From Deltaproteobacteria bacterium (lineage in GTDB: Bacteria > Desulfobacterota > DSM-4660 > Desulfatiglandales > Desulfatiglandaceae), in the NCBI GenBank assembly GCA_021737785.1, contig JAIPDI010000014.1, positions 36,521 to 100,520 of the forward strand: a DNA stretch of 64,000 nucleotides. Direction: 5' to 3'. Shown here one piece after another: positions 45,931 through 55,140 of the stretch (the first letter of the stretch is position 1; each line of letters opens with the position of its first letter). The position numbers and the translations under genes were made by a program. Below the pieces are notes generated by a model, which saw nothing but the letters and a program-made list of their open reading frames with translations, had not been told where the DNA came from and made no database searches.

Positions 45931-47139
45931 ATGTATAAGGACATCGTTATCGTTAGTGCCGCTCGTACTCCTTTTGGCAGATATTGCGGTTCGCTGAGAG
46001 AATACGATTTCTTTGAACTCGGGGCCCTTCCCATGAGAGACATTTTGGACCGTGTGGATTTATCAGGAACCGCTGTAGATGAAGTCTACTGGGGTGTTGG
46101 AGATACTTCGGTCTGTAAGGATGTTTACACTCCGGTTGCCGCCCGACAGACGCTAATTAAAGCAGGAATTCCACCTGAGACCCCATCTGTTGCTATTGAC
46201 AAGGCATGTGTATCAGCTATGTCAGCAGTGCATTATGGCTGCCGCGCCATGGTCGCGGGGGAGATTAACTCTGCAATAGGTGGTGGGGCGACTTCGTTCA
46301 GTCAGGAACCTCTTATCGTTAGAGGTTTGCGATGGAAAGGCTTCCGTCTAGGTGATGTGACCATGGAGGATCCCCTTTTCGCATTGGGTTACAAGGATTT
46401 TAATCCGGTGTCGGTCGATACGGATAATGTGGCCATGGAATATGGCATTTCACGAGAAGAACAGGATGAATGGGCATTGAGGAGTCATCAGAACTATGGC
46501 CTGGCCTGGAAGGCTGGAAAGTTCAGTGATGAAATCATGGAATTAAACATCCATCAAAAGGATGGAGAATCACTTGTTTTGAACATTGATGAGCAATATA
46601 GACCAGACGCCGCTCTTGAAAAGCTTGCAAAGCTTCCAGCCATCTATGGTTGCCAAGGGGTTACAGCAGGGAATGCCCCCGGGTTGAATGATGGAGCTTC
46701 TGCAATCCTGTTTATGACGAAATCAAAAGCAAATGAGCTGGGTTTGCCGCCCCTAGCTGAAATTGTTTCAATGTCATCGATAGCAATAAGCCCACATCGA
46801 ATGCCGGAAGCACCAGCTCTTTCTTCTCTTAGAGCACTCGAACGAGCTAACATCGCCCTTGACAACATTAACATAATAGAGATCAACGAGGCATTTGCAG
46901 CTGTTCCTTTGGTTAGTACCCTTATTCTTGCCGGGGGAGATAAGAGAAAGGCAGGAGCGATTCGTGGAAAGACCAATATAAATGGAAGCGCTATAGCCAT
47001 CGGCCATCCTAACACGGCAAGTGGCGCTAGAATTATTATGAATCTGATGTACGAACTAAGGCGCCGAGGAGGAGGTTACGCATTGGGAGCGATTTGCGGC
47101 GGTTTAGCGCAGTCAGATGCGTGTATTATAAAAGTGTAG
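45931..47139 (+). CDS. Thiolase (acetyl-CoA acyltransferase)
   Basis: This is a 402-residue thiolase that splits 3-ketoacyl-CoA with CoA. The acyl-accepting cysteine is Cys93 in DKACVSAMSA, the histidine is His359 in GHPNTASGAR and the base is Cys389 in ICGGLAQS, where the usual C-x-G-G-G is changed. IEINEAFAAVP is also present. The ATG at 45931 has GAAGGAG upstream; an in-frame ATG at 45883 overlaps the end of tetR by 29 bases. Substrate chain length cannot be read. Confidence 0.9.
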   Translation: MYKDIVIVSAARTPFGRYCGSLREYDFFELGALPMRDILDRVDLSGTAVDEVYWGVGDTSVCKDVYTPVAARQTLIKAGIPPETPSVAIDKACVSAMSAVHYGCRAMVAGEINSAIGGGATSFSQEPLIVRGLRWKGFRLGDVTMEDPLFALGYKDFNPVSVDTDNVAMEYGISREEQDEWALRSHQNYGLAWKAGKFSDEIMELNIHQKDGESLVLNIDEQYRPDAALEKLAKLPAIYGCQGVTAGNAPGLNDGASAILFMTKSKANELGLPPLAEIVSMSSIAISPHRMPEAPALSSLRALERANIALDNINIIEINEAFAAVPLVSTLILAGGDKRKAGAIRGKTNINGSAIAIGHPNTASGARIIMNLMYELRRRGGGYALGAICGGLAQSDACIIKV

Positions 47140-47160
47140 ACCAAAAGTCGCGAGAGACAC

Positions 47161-47946
47161 ATGGTTTCCAATCTCAAGTATGTTGTGTGTAAGCAGGAAG
47201 GCAGGATTGCGTGGGTCAGATTTAACAGGCCAGAAAAGCTGAACGCCCTCAATCCAGATCTTCTCAGGGATCTTGAGTCTGCCGTAGCATGGTGCGAGGA
47301 AGATCGCTCCGTTGGTGTGGTTGTACTTATAGGCGACAAGAAGGCGTTTGTGGCAGGGGCCGATATTGAGTATATGGCAAAGGGAGATATGGCGCTCGCC
47401 TACGGCCTGACTGACCTTACAATGCGAGTTCAAGAGCGCCTCGCTGATCTACCAAAACCGACAATTGCAGCGATCTCCGGCTACGCTCTGGGCGGAGGAT
47501 TTGAAATGTCCCTCTGCTGTGATTTTCGAATAGCGGAAGATACTGCTACACTCGGTCTTCCTGAGATTACCTTAGGGATAATACCGGGAGGTGGCGGCAC
47601 ACAGCGGTTGCCTCGGCTCATCGGTCTCGGCCCTGCTTATCGACTCATATTTTTGGGAGAAAGAATTGGTTCACAAGAAGCCGCCAATCTGGGACTTGTC
47701 GACAAGGTTGTGCCCACTGATCATTTACAGGATGAAGCACGACAATTTGCCTTTAAGTTGCTTGAGCTGCCACCTCTAGCTCTGCGCGCCGCAAAGACAG
47801 CGATGCGGAAAGGATTGAACTCATCCCTTAAGGATGGATTGCAGATGGAGCAGGATCTTTTTTGTATGCTTTTCGCGACTCAAGACCAAAAGGAAGGGAT
47901 GTTAGCATTTCTTCAGAAACGTAAACCTGATTTCAAGGGTACATAG
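47161..47946 (+). CDS. Enoyl-CoA hydratase
   Basis: This is a 261-residue crotonase-fold enzyme. Both catalytic glutamates are in place: Glu115 in ALGGGFEMSLCCD and Glu135 in GLPEITLGIIPGGGGTQRL, and the oxyanion-hole motif AGADIEYMAKGD is present. It adds water to a trans-2-enoyl-CoA. It starts 21 bases after the thiolase stop, in the same transcript. Confidence 0.92.
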   Translation: MVSNLKYVVCKQEGRIAWVRFNRPEKLNALNPDLLRDLESAVAWCEEDRSVGVVVLIGDKKAFVAGADIEYMAKGDMALAYGLTDLTMRVQERLADLPKPTIAAISGYALGGGFEMSLCCDFRIAEDTATLGLPEITLGIIPGGGGTQRLPRLIGLGPAYRLIFLGERIGSQEAANLGLVDKVVPTDHLQDEARQFAFKLLELPPLALRAAKTAMRKGLNSSLKDGLQMEQDLFCMLFATQDQKEGMLAFLQKRKPDFKGT

Positions 47947-48121
47947 AGGCTCTGGCCTTGCCTGAGCTTCGCAAGGGCTCCTCTCAGCACAGCCAGCTAA
48001 GACTTTTGGAGCTTAAGTAGCCCGTTCTCTTGTCTAGCCAAAGGGGGGAAATTTACTCCCCAAAGGGACTGGAAATATCATCCACCAAAGTTCTATCATT
48101 CAGGTTTGACAGGGACGTAGA

Positions 48122-49105
48122 ATGAAAGTATCCTTTCTTCATCATCTCACCCAGGACAAAATTGTGATTGGGATTGCGGCGGCGCTTTTTATCGTATTCT
48201 CCGTTACCCTTGAGCGCTTTTTTGTAGCCGACAATTTGTTTACACTTGTCCGAAATGTCTCCGCACTGGGAATTCTCGCCACAGCAATGGCCGTTGTCGT
48301 TGTTGGTCGCGGGATTGATCTTTCGATCGTTTCCACTATGGCGATGTCTACTGCCTGGGCCTTTTATCTTGCCGGTAACGGTTTTCCTATCGAGGTCGCT
48401 CTGATTATTGGGCTGGGTTTTGCGCTTTTGGTCGGCTTGGTAAATGGCTTGATAATTGCTTACGCCGAAATCCCGGCGATCTTCTGCACGCTGGCAATGG
48501 GAATCTTTGTTTTTGGGATCGTACGGCTCAAATTAATTGATTTCGAAGTTGTTTATATGCCGGCGAATGGTTCAACAATTGCCTGGATGGGAACTAAATA
48601 TGTTTTCGGCATTATACCCATGCCGGTGATATTTTTTATGGTGGTCCTGGCGTTAACGGCTCTTTTCCTGAAATTCACGAGGCCAGGTCAACAAATCTAC
48701 TCGATCGGTGATAACCTTGAGGCATCTCGTATACTCGGAATACCGGTTCGCCCAATAATTGTTTTACAGTACACGTTGTCTGCTCTTATTTCTTACATTT
48801 CGGGAATTATTTCCGCCGTGACCGTGGCTTCCGTCAATACACGCCAGGTTACCGGCACATTAATATATGACGTGCTTCTGGTTGTTGTGATTGGTGGTAT
48901 AAGTCTTTCGGGAGGGCGAGGTGGCATTCGCAATGTTGTTGTCGGAACGCTCCTGATCGGAATTCTCTGGAATGGCATGACCATCATGGATATTCAATAC
49001 ACCCTGCAAAATGTTATTAAAAGCTGCATTCTGCTGATTGCCATCATCATAGACAGCTTAATGAATCCCCGCGATGAGCAAACCGAGCAGCAGGGAGATA
49101 TCTAG
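48122..49105 (+). CDS. Sugar-type (CUT2) ABC transporter permease 1
   Basis: This is a 327-residue RbsC-family permease with about nine membrane segments. VVVGRGIDLSIVSTMAMS and AYAEIPAIFCTLAMGIFVFG are the RbsC-like motifs. It lies 175 bases downstream of the hydratase gene. It works with the binding protein, the fused permease and the double ATPase that follow. Confidence 0.9.
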   Translation: MKVSFLHHLTQDKIVIGIAAALFIVFSVTLERFFVADNLFTLVRNVSALGILATAMAVVVVGRGIDLSIVSTMAMSTAWAFYLAGNGFPIEVALIIGLGFALLVGLVNGLIIAYAEIPAIFCTLAMGIFVFGIVRLKLIDFEVVYMPANGSTIAWMGTKYVFGIIPMPVIFFMVVLALTALFLKFTRPGQQIYSIGDNLEASRILGIPVRPIIVLQYTLSALISYISGIISAVTVASVNTRQVTGTLIYDVLLVVVIGGISLSGGRGGIRNVVVGTLLIGILWNGMTIMDIQYTLQNVIKSCILLIAIIIDSLMNPRDEQTEQQGDI

Positions 49106-49291
49106 CTCATTTATGACAGGGTTCCTTATTTTTATAACTAATATAGGAAAGTGCCTAAAATCACCTTTTGTTGGAAAGGGAGAGCAGTAAAACCGATCGG
49201 TACTTCGGGATAATAGAGTAGGCGTTTGCTCGTAGGGGAGACCAATTCAGTTAACAGAATAGCAACCAAAACAACAAAAGGAGGTAGGCAA

Positions 49292-50323
49292 ATGAGAATG
49301 AGAAGGGTACTTGTATACTCACTAATTTCAGTCGTTATTGGGGCAGCGATGGTTAACAACGCTTTGGCAGCGGGGGTTGATGATCCTGCGCGTCTCGATT
49401 ATTATCAAGCACTCAAGGGAAAAAAGATTGTATTTGTTCCCTGTGCCATGGGCTTTGACCTGACGGAAGGTTGGGCCGCTACACTGAAGAGCCTTGCAAC
49501 CGACGTGGGAATGGTTTTTTCGATACGAGATCCAAATTGGAATATCGATGCCGGGGCTCAGGCTATTACCTCCTTGATCACGGAGAAACCTGATGTAATC
49601 GTTGTTCATAATCCTGATGTGAATTCTTACGCCAAGCTAATCCAGAGAGCTGAACAGGCTGGTATTTATGTAATCTCGGTTAACATGCGATCGCGAATGG
49701 GAAGTTCCGGATTCGTAGGTGCTGACTACACACGGATCGGTGAAATGCAGGCAGAGCGAATTGTCAAGTTCTGCGGGGAAGGCTCGGGCACAAGCGGTAA
49801 GGTAGCCATAGTGCAGGGTGTTATCACTTCGGGAGCCAGTGGCTTTGCTAGGAAAGGTATCGAGAATGTTTTGTCTAAACATCCAGAAATAAAAATCGTT
49901 GCGGACCAAGCTGCGGACTGGGATGCGACAAAAGCCCGAAACATCACAGCAACAATTCTCCAAGCAAATCCTGATATTTGTGGGATTATTGGAATGTGGG
50001 ACGTAATGGACACAGGTACGGCTGCAGCAGTCCAGGAATTTAATAAACGGGCAAAGCGGGATAAGCCGGTATATTTGAATACATCAGGTGGCGGCGCCGA
50101 GTTTTCCTGTGCCAACGTCATGAATGGGACCTTTGACGAAGTTATCTCCTATGATGTTCCTGGCCAAGGCCGTGATATTTTTGCTTTGATTTCATACTTG
50201 CTACAGTCTAAAGTAAAGCCAGGACAATACAAAGTTTCTATACTTTCACCATTGCACCTGATTAATAAACAAACCATTAAAGCTGATTCTTGCTGGGATC
50301 CTGCTGAATTAAAAAAGGAATAA
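49292..50323 (+). CDS. Sugar-type ABC transporter substrate-binding protein
   Basis: This is a 343-residue RbsB-like periplasmic protein. The ATG at 49292 has AAGGAGG upstream and gives a signal peptide ending VNNALAAG. KIVFVPCAMGFDLTEGWAAT, PDVIVVHNPDVN and GIIGMWDVMDTGTAAAVQEF follow the peripla_BP_4 pattern. The specificity residues differ from well-known sugar binders, and the neighbouring CoA genes point to an acid or lactone rather than a plain sugar. Confidence 0.9.
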   Translation: MRMRRVLVYSLISVVIGAAMVNNALAAGVDDPARLDYYQALKGKKIVFVPCAMGFDLTEGWAATLKSLATDVGMVFSIRDPNWNIDAGAQAITSLITEKPDVIVVHNPDVNSYAKLIQRAEQAGIYVISVNMRSRMGSSGFVGADYTRIGEMQAERIVKFCGEGSGTSGKVAIVQGVITSGASGFARKGIENVLSKHPEIKIVADQAADWDATKARNITATILQANPDICGIIGMWDVMDTGTAAAVQEFNKRAKRDKPVYLNTSGGGAEFSCANVMNGTFDEVISYDVPGQGRDIFALISYLLQSKVKPGQYKVSILSPLHLINKQTIKADSCWDPAELKKE

Positions 50324-50336
50324 GTTGTTAACCTGG

Positions 50337-50359
50337 AGCCGGGCCTTAATGGCCCGGCT
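50337..50359 (+). promoter_or_regulatory. Intercistronic hairpin after the binding-protein gene
   Basis: AGCCGGGCC at 50337-50345 pairs exactly with GGCCCGGCT at 50351-50359 around a 5-base loop. No run of T follows, so it is less likely to be a full terminator. It lies 14 bases after the binding-protein stop and 33 bases before the fused permease gene. Such hairpins often stabilise the 5' message and lower expression of later genes. Confidence 0.7.
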
Positions 50360-50391
50360 TAAGAGATCTTAATTCTTTAGAGGGTTTCACA

Positions 50392-52512
50392 ATGGTTTTT
50401 TACGATAGATTGATGAGGTTTCGCTATGATTTCCTCCCGGTGCATCTTATAGGTGAGGTCCTGACGAAGCGTTGGGTTGATAATTTCATTCCTTTTCTGG
50501 TCTTAATTGCTGTTGTTACAACATTAGGTACAATCATCCCCGACTTTTTTACGACAGGCAGTCTTGTCGACACCGCTCGGCAATTAGGTGAGTTTGGCAT
50601 AATAGTAATTGCCATGATGGTTGTCATGGTTTCTGGCGGCATTGATCTTAGCGTTGCTTCCACATTCGCGTTAGTAAATATATCCGCACTAGGACTAACA
50701 TCTCTTGCGGGTTTGCCGATAGGCCTCGTGTTTTTAATGTCTCTCTTGATCGGGGCGCTCGTCGGCCTGGTCAATGGTTTATTGATTGGCTATATGCGGC
50801 TTCGCGCTTTCCTTACAACGCTTGTCACTCTCGTCATCCTCAGGTCAATAGTAGACTTATTGTATTTGCGTTATGCTACCGACATCGCGGTTAAATTTCC
50901 GGACTCGCCCGTATGGGATGCCCTCGGAGCAGGGACTTTCCTGGAAATTCCTGCTAGTTTTTGGGCGCTTGTGATTGTCGGTGTCGGCGTACATTTAGTT
51001 ATTAGCCGTATGAAGCCCGGCTGGCGTATTATGGCGATAGGCGGCGCACGTCGCTCAGCCTATAACGTTGGAATTTCGGTCAAACGTGACATTTGTCTGA
51101 CTTACGTTGCATCAGGCATTTTGGTCGCTCTGGCAGGCTTCATGTATGCAACGAGGCTATGTAGCGTAGGTTCCGACACAGGCGTGGGACTTGAACTCAT
51201 GGTGCTTACTGCTGCCGTGGTCGGCGGGAACAGTTTAGGCGGAGGCAGAGGTTCGGCGGCAAAGGCAGTTATGGGCGCCGTTACAGTCCTTCTTCTAACT
51301 AACGGCTTGATTCGCCTTGGACTGCAGAGTGGTGGCACTCAAGTATTTCTGGGGATAATGCTTCTATTTGCAGTAATTGTTGACATTAGGTTTGTTAAAA
51401 ACCGTTATAAGATATTAACTAAAGTCTATGTTTCTCCAACCTTTTTCCCTCTTCCTGAGGCTCCAAGCGTGGAGGTAGGATCGGCATCCCCCTATGCAGC
51501 GAATAATCGTCTCCAGGATGTCGAGTTGATAGGACTTGGCGAAATCGATGGACCGGAAGACATTATCCTCGACGAGAATGACGACCTTTTTACAGGTAAC
51601 AGAATAGGGGATATTATTCGTTTCAAGGCCCCCGATTATAAACAACACGAGATATTTGCTCATTGCGGCGGCAGGCCCTTGGGGCTGGCATTTGATAGAA
51701 ATGGCAATATTTTGGTTTGCATCGGCGGGATGGGACTGTACAGCATCGGTAAAGACAGACAAATAGCCAAATTGACGGATGAAACCAACCGGACCCCTTG
51801 GTCGATAATCGACGATTCCCGTTTGAGTCTTGCCGATGATTTGGATGTGGCGCCTGATGGAAGGGTATTCTTCAGCGAAGCAACAAAGCGTTATGAAATG
51901 AACGATTGGCCAGTGGATTGTCTGGAGAGCAGGGGAAACGGCCGCATTCTTTGCTATGATCCTTCCACAAAGAGAACGAAAACGCTTATTAGGAACCTTG
52001 TGTTTCCGAATGGTATATGTATGGCTCATGATAATAATTCATTTTTCTTTGCGGAAACATGGGGATGCCGTGTCAGCCGCTTTTGGCTAAACGGCCCGAA
52101 GGCCGGAAAGGTTGAAAGTATTTTGCCAAATATACCCGGCTATCCTGATAATATCAATCGAGCCTCCGACGGTAACTACTGGCTGGCGCTTGTCGGTATG
52201 AGAACACCGTCACTTGATCTGGCGATGGAACTGCCCGGTTTCCGTAAGCGAATGTCGCGAAGAGTAGCCGGTGATGAATGGTTGTTCCCGAACATTAACA
52301 CAGGTTGTGTGATAAAGTTCAACAATCGCGGTAAAGTGCTCGAATCATTTTGGGATCGCGGAGAGAATCATCCGATGGTCACGTCAATGCGCGAGCATCG
52401 GGGGTACTTATATCTCGGCGGGCTTCATAACAATCGCATTGGTCGGATCCGTATTCCGGGAGCGGATACCTCTTGGACGGGAATGAAATCATATTGGGGA
52501 AACCGTTCATGA
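50392..52512 (+). CDS. ABC permease fused to strictosidine-synthase/SMP-30-like beta-propeller
   Basis: The 706-residue protein joins two families. Residues 1-about 345 are a second RbsC-like permease (VMVSGGIDLSVASTFALVN near residue 80, then GLVNGLLIGYMRLRAFLTT). Residues about 375-706 form a six-bladed propeller with GPEDIILDENDD, RPLGLAFDRNGN, LADDLDVAPDGRVFFSEAT and WGCRVSRFWLNGPKAGK, followed by PGYPDNINRASDGNYWLALVG, as in strictosidine synthase/APMAP relatives. If the permease topology is normal, the propeller would follow the last membrane segment. It may hydrolyse or bind a lactone or ester of the cargo. Confidence 0.88.
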   Translation: MVFYDRLMRFRYDFLPVHLIGEVLTKRWVDNFIPFLVLIAVVTTLGTIIPDFFTTGSLVDTARQLGEFGIIVIAMMVVMVSGGIDLSVASTFALVNISALGLTSLAGLPIGLVFLMSLLIGALVGLVNGLLIGYMRLRAFLTTLVTLVILRSIVDLLYLRYATDIAVKFPDSPVWDALGAGTFLEIPASFWALVIVGVGVHLVISRMKPGWRIMAIGGARRSAYNVGISVKRDICLTYVASGILVALAGFMYATRLCSVGSDTGVGLELMVLTAAVVGGNSLGGGRGSAAKAVMGAVTVLLLTNGLIRLGLQSGGTQVFLGIMLLFAVIVDIRFVKNRYKILTKVYVSPTFFPLPEAPSVEVGSASPYAANNRLQDVELIGLGEIDGPEDIILDENDDLFTGNRIGDIIRFKAPDYKQHEIFAHCGGRPLGLAFDRNGNILVCIGGMGLYSIGKDRQIAKLTDETNRTPWSIIDDSRLSLADDLDVAPDGRVFFSEATKRYEMNDWPVDCLESRGNGRILCYDPSTKRTKTLIRNLVFPNGICMAHDNNSFFFAETWGCRVSRFWLNGPKAGKVESILPNIPGYPDNINRASDGNYWLALVGMRTPSLDLAMELPGFRKRMSRRVAGDEWLFPNINTGCVIKFNNRGKVLESFWDRGENHPMVTSMREHRGYLYLGGLHNNRIGRIRIPGADTSWTGMKSYWGNRS

Positions 52513-53582
52513 TTAGGATGATAAATAAGTATTTAGGTCGAGGAGAGTTTTCGATTACCGTTCCTCCATTGGATGGGGCGTTAAGGCCCAATGAGTTACT
52601 GGAGGAAACTGCCAAATTATTGATCGTCGATGCTCCGGATTCTCTTGCGCTGATGAACGGTGTGCCGGTTGTCAGCACCCATTTTAAAGTCTTGGAAGTC
52701 GATAACGGCAATAAAGAGGTCGCCCGGTTCGATGCCGAGATATCCTGTATGACGGGATTACCAAATGGAGGACTGGCTGTTGGATTAATTGATGGCCGGA
52801 TTGCCGTAGTCAATGGTCCAAACAATGGCAAGATCATTGAACCAAGTGAAGGGGCCACATGTCCCACAGCGATGTATGCCGATTCCGGTAGCAACTTATT
52901 CGTCACCCATGGATCTTCTATAAACAATTACAATGAATGGAAGAAAGATCTTATGGAGAAGAATTCATCAGGATCGGTATGGCGTGTCGAAATATCCACT
53001 GGTAAGCAGACAAAGATCTATGGCGGCCTGGCATTTCCATATGGCATTTACTGTAATGGCAAACTGTTTATTGTTTCCGAAAGTTGGCGGAGCCGGCTCC
53101 TCAGAATCTTTTTAGATGGGAGCAAGCCGCCGGAGGAGGTGCTGGGGCACTTGCCCGGCTATGTCTCTCGGATAGCTCCAGCTAAAAGGGACGGCATTTG
53201 GCTGACTGTATTTGCTCCGCGCTGTCAATTGATTGAGTTTATTCTCCGCGAAAATAGATACCGTAAATTAATGATGCGCCAAATTGCTCCTCAATTCTGG
53301 GTGGCTCCGACTTTGCGTAGTAATAAATCGTTTCTTGAACCGCTGCAATCTGGCGGCGTTAAGCAATTGGGAATAATGAAACCATGGTCCCCTGCCAGAT
53401 CTTACGGTATGATTATCCGGTTAGACAGTGATTTCCAGCCGGTCGGCAGTCTACACAGCAGAGCAGACGGGTCAAGGCATGGTATCACAAGTTGCATAGA
53501 ACATAACGGCCGGTTGTTGATGGCTGTTAAAGGCGACGGTATGGTGGCATCATTTCCACTCGCCCGAATCGAGAAGGAATAA
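52509..53582 (+). CDS. Second SMP-30/strictosidine-synthase-like beta-propeller protein
   Basis: This 357-residue protein starts in an ATGA overlap with the fusion gene. It resembles the propeller part of that protein (FPYGIYCNGKLFIVSESWRS, LLRIFLDGSKPPEEVLGHLP, then GYVSRIAPAKRDGIWLTV), but the conserved PGYPDNI is PGYVSRI, so a key metal or catalytic Asp-Asn pair is lost. It has no signal peptide or membrane segment. It may be a degenerate partner of the fused propeller, with a binding rather than catalytic role. Confidence 0.75.
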   Translation: MIRMINKYLGRGEFSITVPPLDGALRPNELLEETAKLLIVDAPDSLALMNGVPVVSTHFKVLEVDNGNKEVARFDAEISCMTGLPNGGLAVGLIDGRIAVVNGPNNGKIIEPSEGATCPTAMYADSGSNLFVTHGSSINNYNEWKKDLMEKNSSGSVWRVEISTGKQTKIYGGLAFPYGIYCNGKLFIVSESWRSRLLRIFLDGSKPPEEVLGHLPGYVSRIAPAKRDGIWLTVFAPRCQLIEFILRENRYRKLMMRQIAPQFWVAPTLRSNKSFLEPLQSGGVKQLGIMKPWSPARSYGMIIRLDSDFQPVGSLHSRADGSRHGITSCIEHNGRLLMAVKGDGMVASFPLARIEKE

Positions 53583-53587
53583 GTATT

Positions 53588-55087
53588 ATGGCGGTAATTC
53601 TCCAAATGCGGAATATTGCCAAGGAATACAAGGGAGTTCAGGTCCTCAAGAATGTGGATTTTGACTTAAAAGAAAAGGAAATCCATGCCTTGGTTGGCGA
53701 AAACGGCGCTGGTAAGTCAACATTAACTAAAATACTGGCAGGAGCCGTTACTCCGACAAAGGGAAAAATTGTCCTCGATGGAAAATCCATTAAGATCAAT
53801 CATCCGAGAGACGGTGTAGCGCACGGCATCGCAATGGTGTTTCAGGAGACAAGTCTTGTGCCGTCGCTAACCGTTGCCCAAAATCTCTTTCTGGGAAAGG
53901 AAAAAGCTTTTAATCGGCTTCGGACGATTTACATAGCTGCGCAGCAATTTCTTCAATCTCTCAATTTTTCAGTTGATCCTTCGGTAGCCGTAGCGAGGCT
54001 TGGCGCAGCGCAAAAGCAGATGGTCGAGATCGCTAGGGCTGTGTATTATAATGCCCGCATAATCATTTTTGATGAACCAACTGCTCCATTGACGCCAGAA
54101 GAAAAACATCATTTTTTTTCCTTACTGAATCGCTTACGAGAAGCAGGTGTTGCAACAATATTCATAACACACGTGCTTGAGGAAGCATTGCAATCAGCAG
54201 ATCGTATTACAGTGCTTCGTGATGGTGAAATAGTAGTAACCGATGCCGCTTCTAATTTTAGTAGAGATAGAATAGTTCAAGCCATGGTAGGTCGGCCGCT
54301 TGGTGGCGAACTTTATGATGTCAGCGCAAAAGGTAGGAAAAGAAGAAAAGCTGGTCGCAAGGTGTTAAGCGTTCAAAATTTGTCGATGCAGAATATTGTT
54401 CGGAACACCTCATTTTCAGTCTTCGCTGGCCAAATTACCGGAATTTTCGGTCTGGTAGGTTCCGGCAGAACCGAGACTGCAAAAATTATTTCCGGCGTTG
54501 TAAAGAGAGACCTCGTTCACGGTGGAGAAGTAAAATTAGAAGGTAGATCCGTCCGGTACAAAGTTCCGAAACCAGCCGTTAAGGACGGGATTATATATGT
54601 AACCGAAGATAGAAAGAGCGAGGGTTTTTTTGAGACAATGTCCATTGCAAGAAACATCTATATAGCTGCAATGACAGCCGGCCTGACAAAGAAGTTCGTC
54701 GTCAATATGAGTGAAATGCGTAAATTGGCAGAACATTGGACTAAAACACTCAACATCAAGGCAACGGATAGTAATGCTCGAGTTATAGAATTGTCTGGCG
54801 GAAATCAGCAGAAAGTGGTGATTGCGAAGGCGCTAGCTCAACGTCCGAAGCTGATCTTTTTCGATGAACCTACTCGTGGCGTAGATGTGGGAGCGATAAC
54901 TGAAATTCACCAAATTATTAACAAACTTGCAGATGATGGCCTTCCGATTGTAGTCATTTCCTCGTATTTGCCTGAAATTCTGCATTTATCGGACCGAATT
55001 CTTGTTGCCCGTCAAGGGCGTATCGTTGAGGAATTCAACGCTGCTGACGCAACTGAGACAATGATAATGTATGCAGCAGTGCATTAA
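53588..55087 (+). CDS. Sugar-type ABC transporter double ATPase (RbsA/MglA family)
   Basis: This is a 499-residue protein with two ABC modules. The first has Walker A GENGAGKST at residues 37-45, a modified signature LGAAQKQMVEIARAV and Walker B IIFDEPTAPL. The second has the typical degenerate P-loop GLVGSGRTET, LSGGNQQKVVIAKALAQ and LIFFDEPTRGVDVG. This is the RbsA arrangement. It starts five bases after the propeller gene and supplies energy to the two permeases. Confidence 0.95.
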   Translation: MAVILQMRNIAKEYKGVQVLKNVDFDLKEKEIHALVGENGAGKSTLTKILAGAVTPTKGKIVLDGKSIKINHPRDGVAHGIAMVFQETSLVPSLTVAQNLFLGKEKAFNRLRTIYIAAQQFLQSLNFSVDPSVAVARLGAAQKQMVEIARAVYYNARIIIFDEPTAPLTPEEKHHFFSLLNRLREAGVATIFITHVLEEALQSADRITVLRDGEIVVTDAASNFSRDRIVQAMVGRPLGGELYDVSAKGRKRRKAGRKVLSVQNLSMQNIVRNTSFSVFAGQITGIFGLVGSGRTETAKIISGVVKRDLVHGGEVKLEGRSVRYKVPKPAVKDGIIYVTEDRKSEGFFETMSIARNIYIAAMTAGLTKKFVVNMSEMRKLAEHWTKTLNIKATDSNARVIELSGGNQQKVVIAKALAQRPKLIFFDEPTRGVDVGAITEIHQIINKLADDGLPIVVISSYLPEILHLSDRILVARQGRIVEEFNAADATETMIMYAAVH

Positions 55088-55140
55088 AAATGGGCTTTTC
55101 GGTTATGTCAATATAAAATAGTTGAGTTCGAGGGGTTAGG

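Noticed and set aside
48030..48075. GGGG-AAATTTAC-CCCC stem before the first CUT2 permease
   Set aside because: The stem is only 4-5 pairs and no T run follows, so it is too weak to call a terminator.
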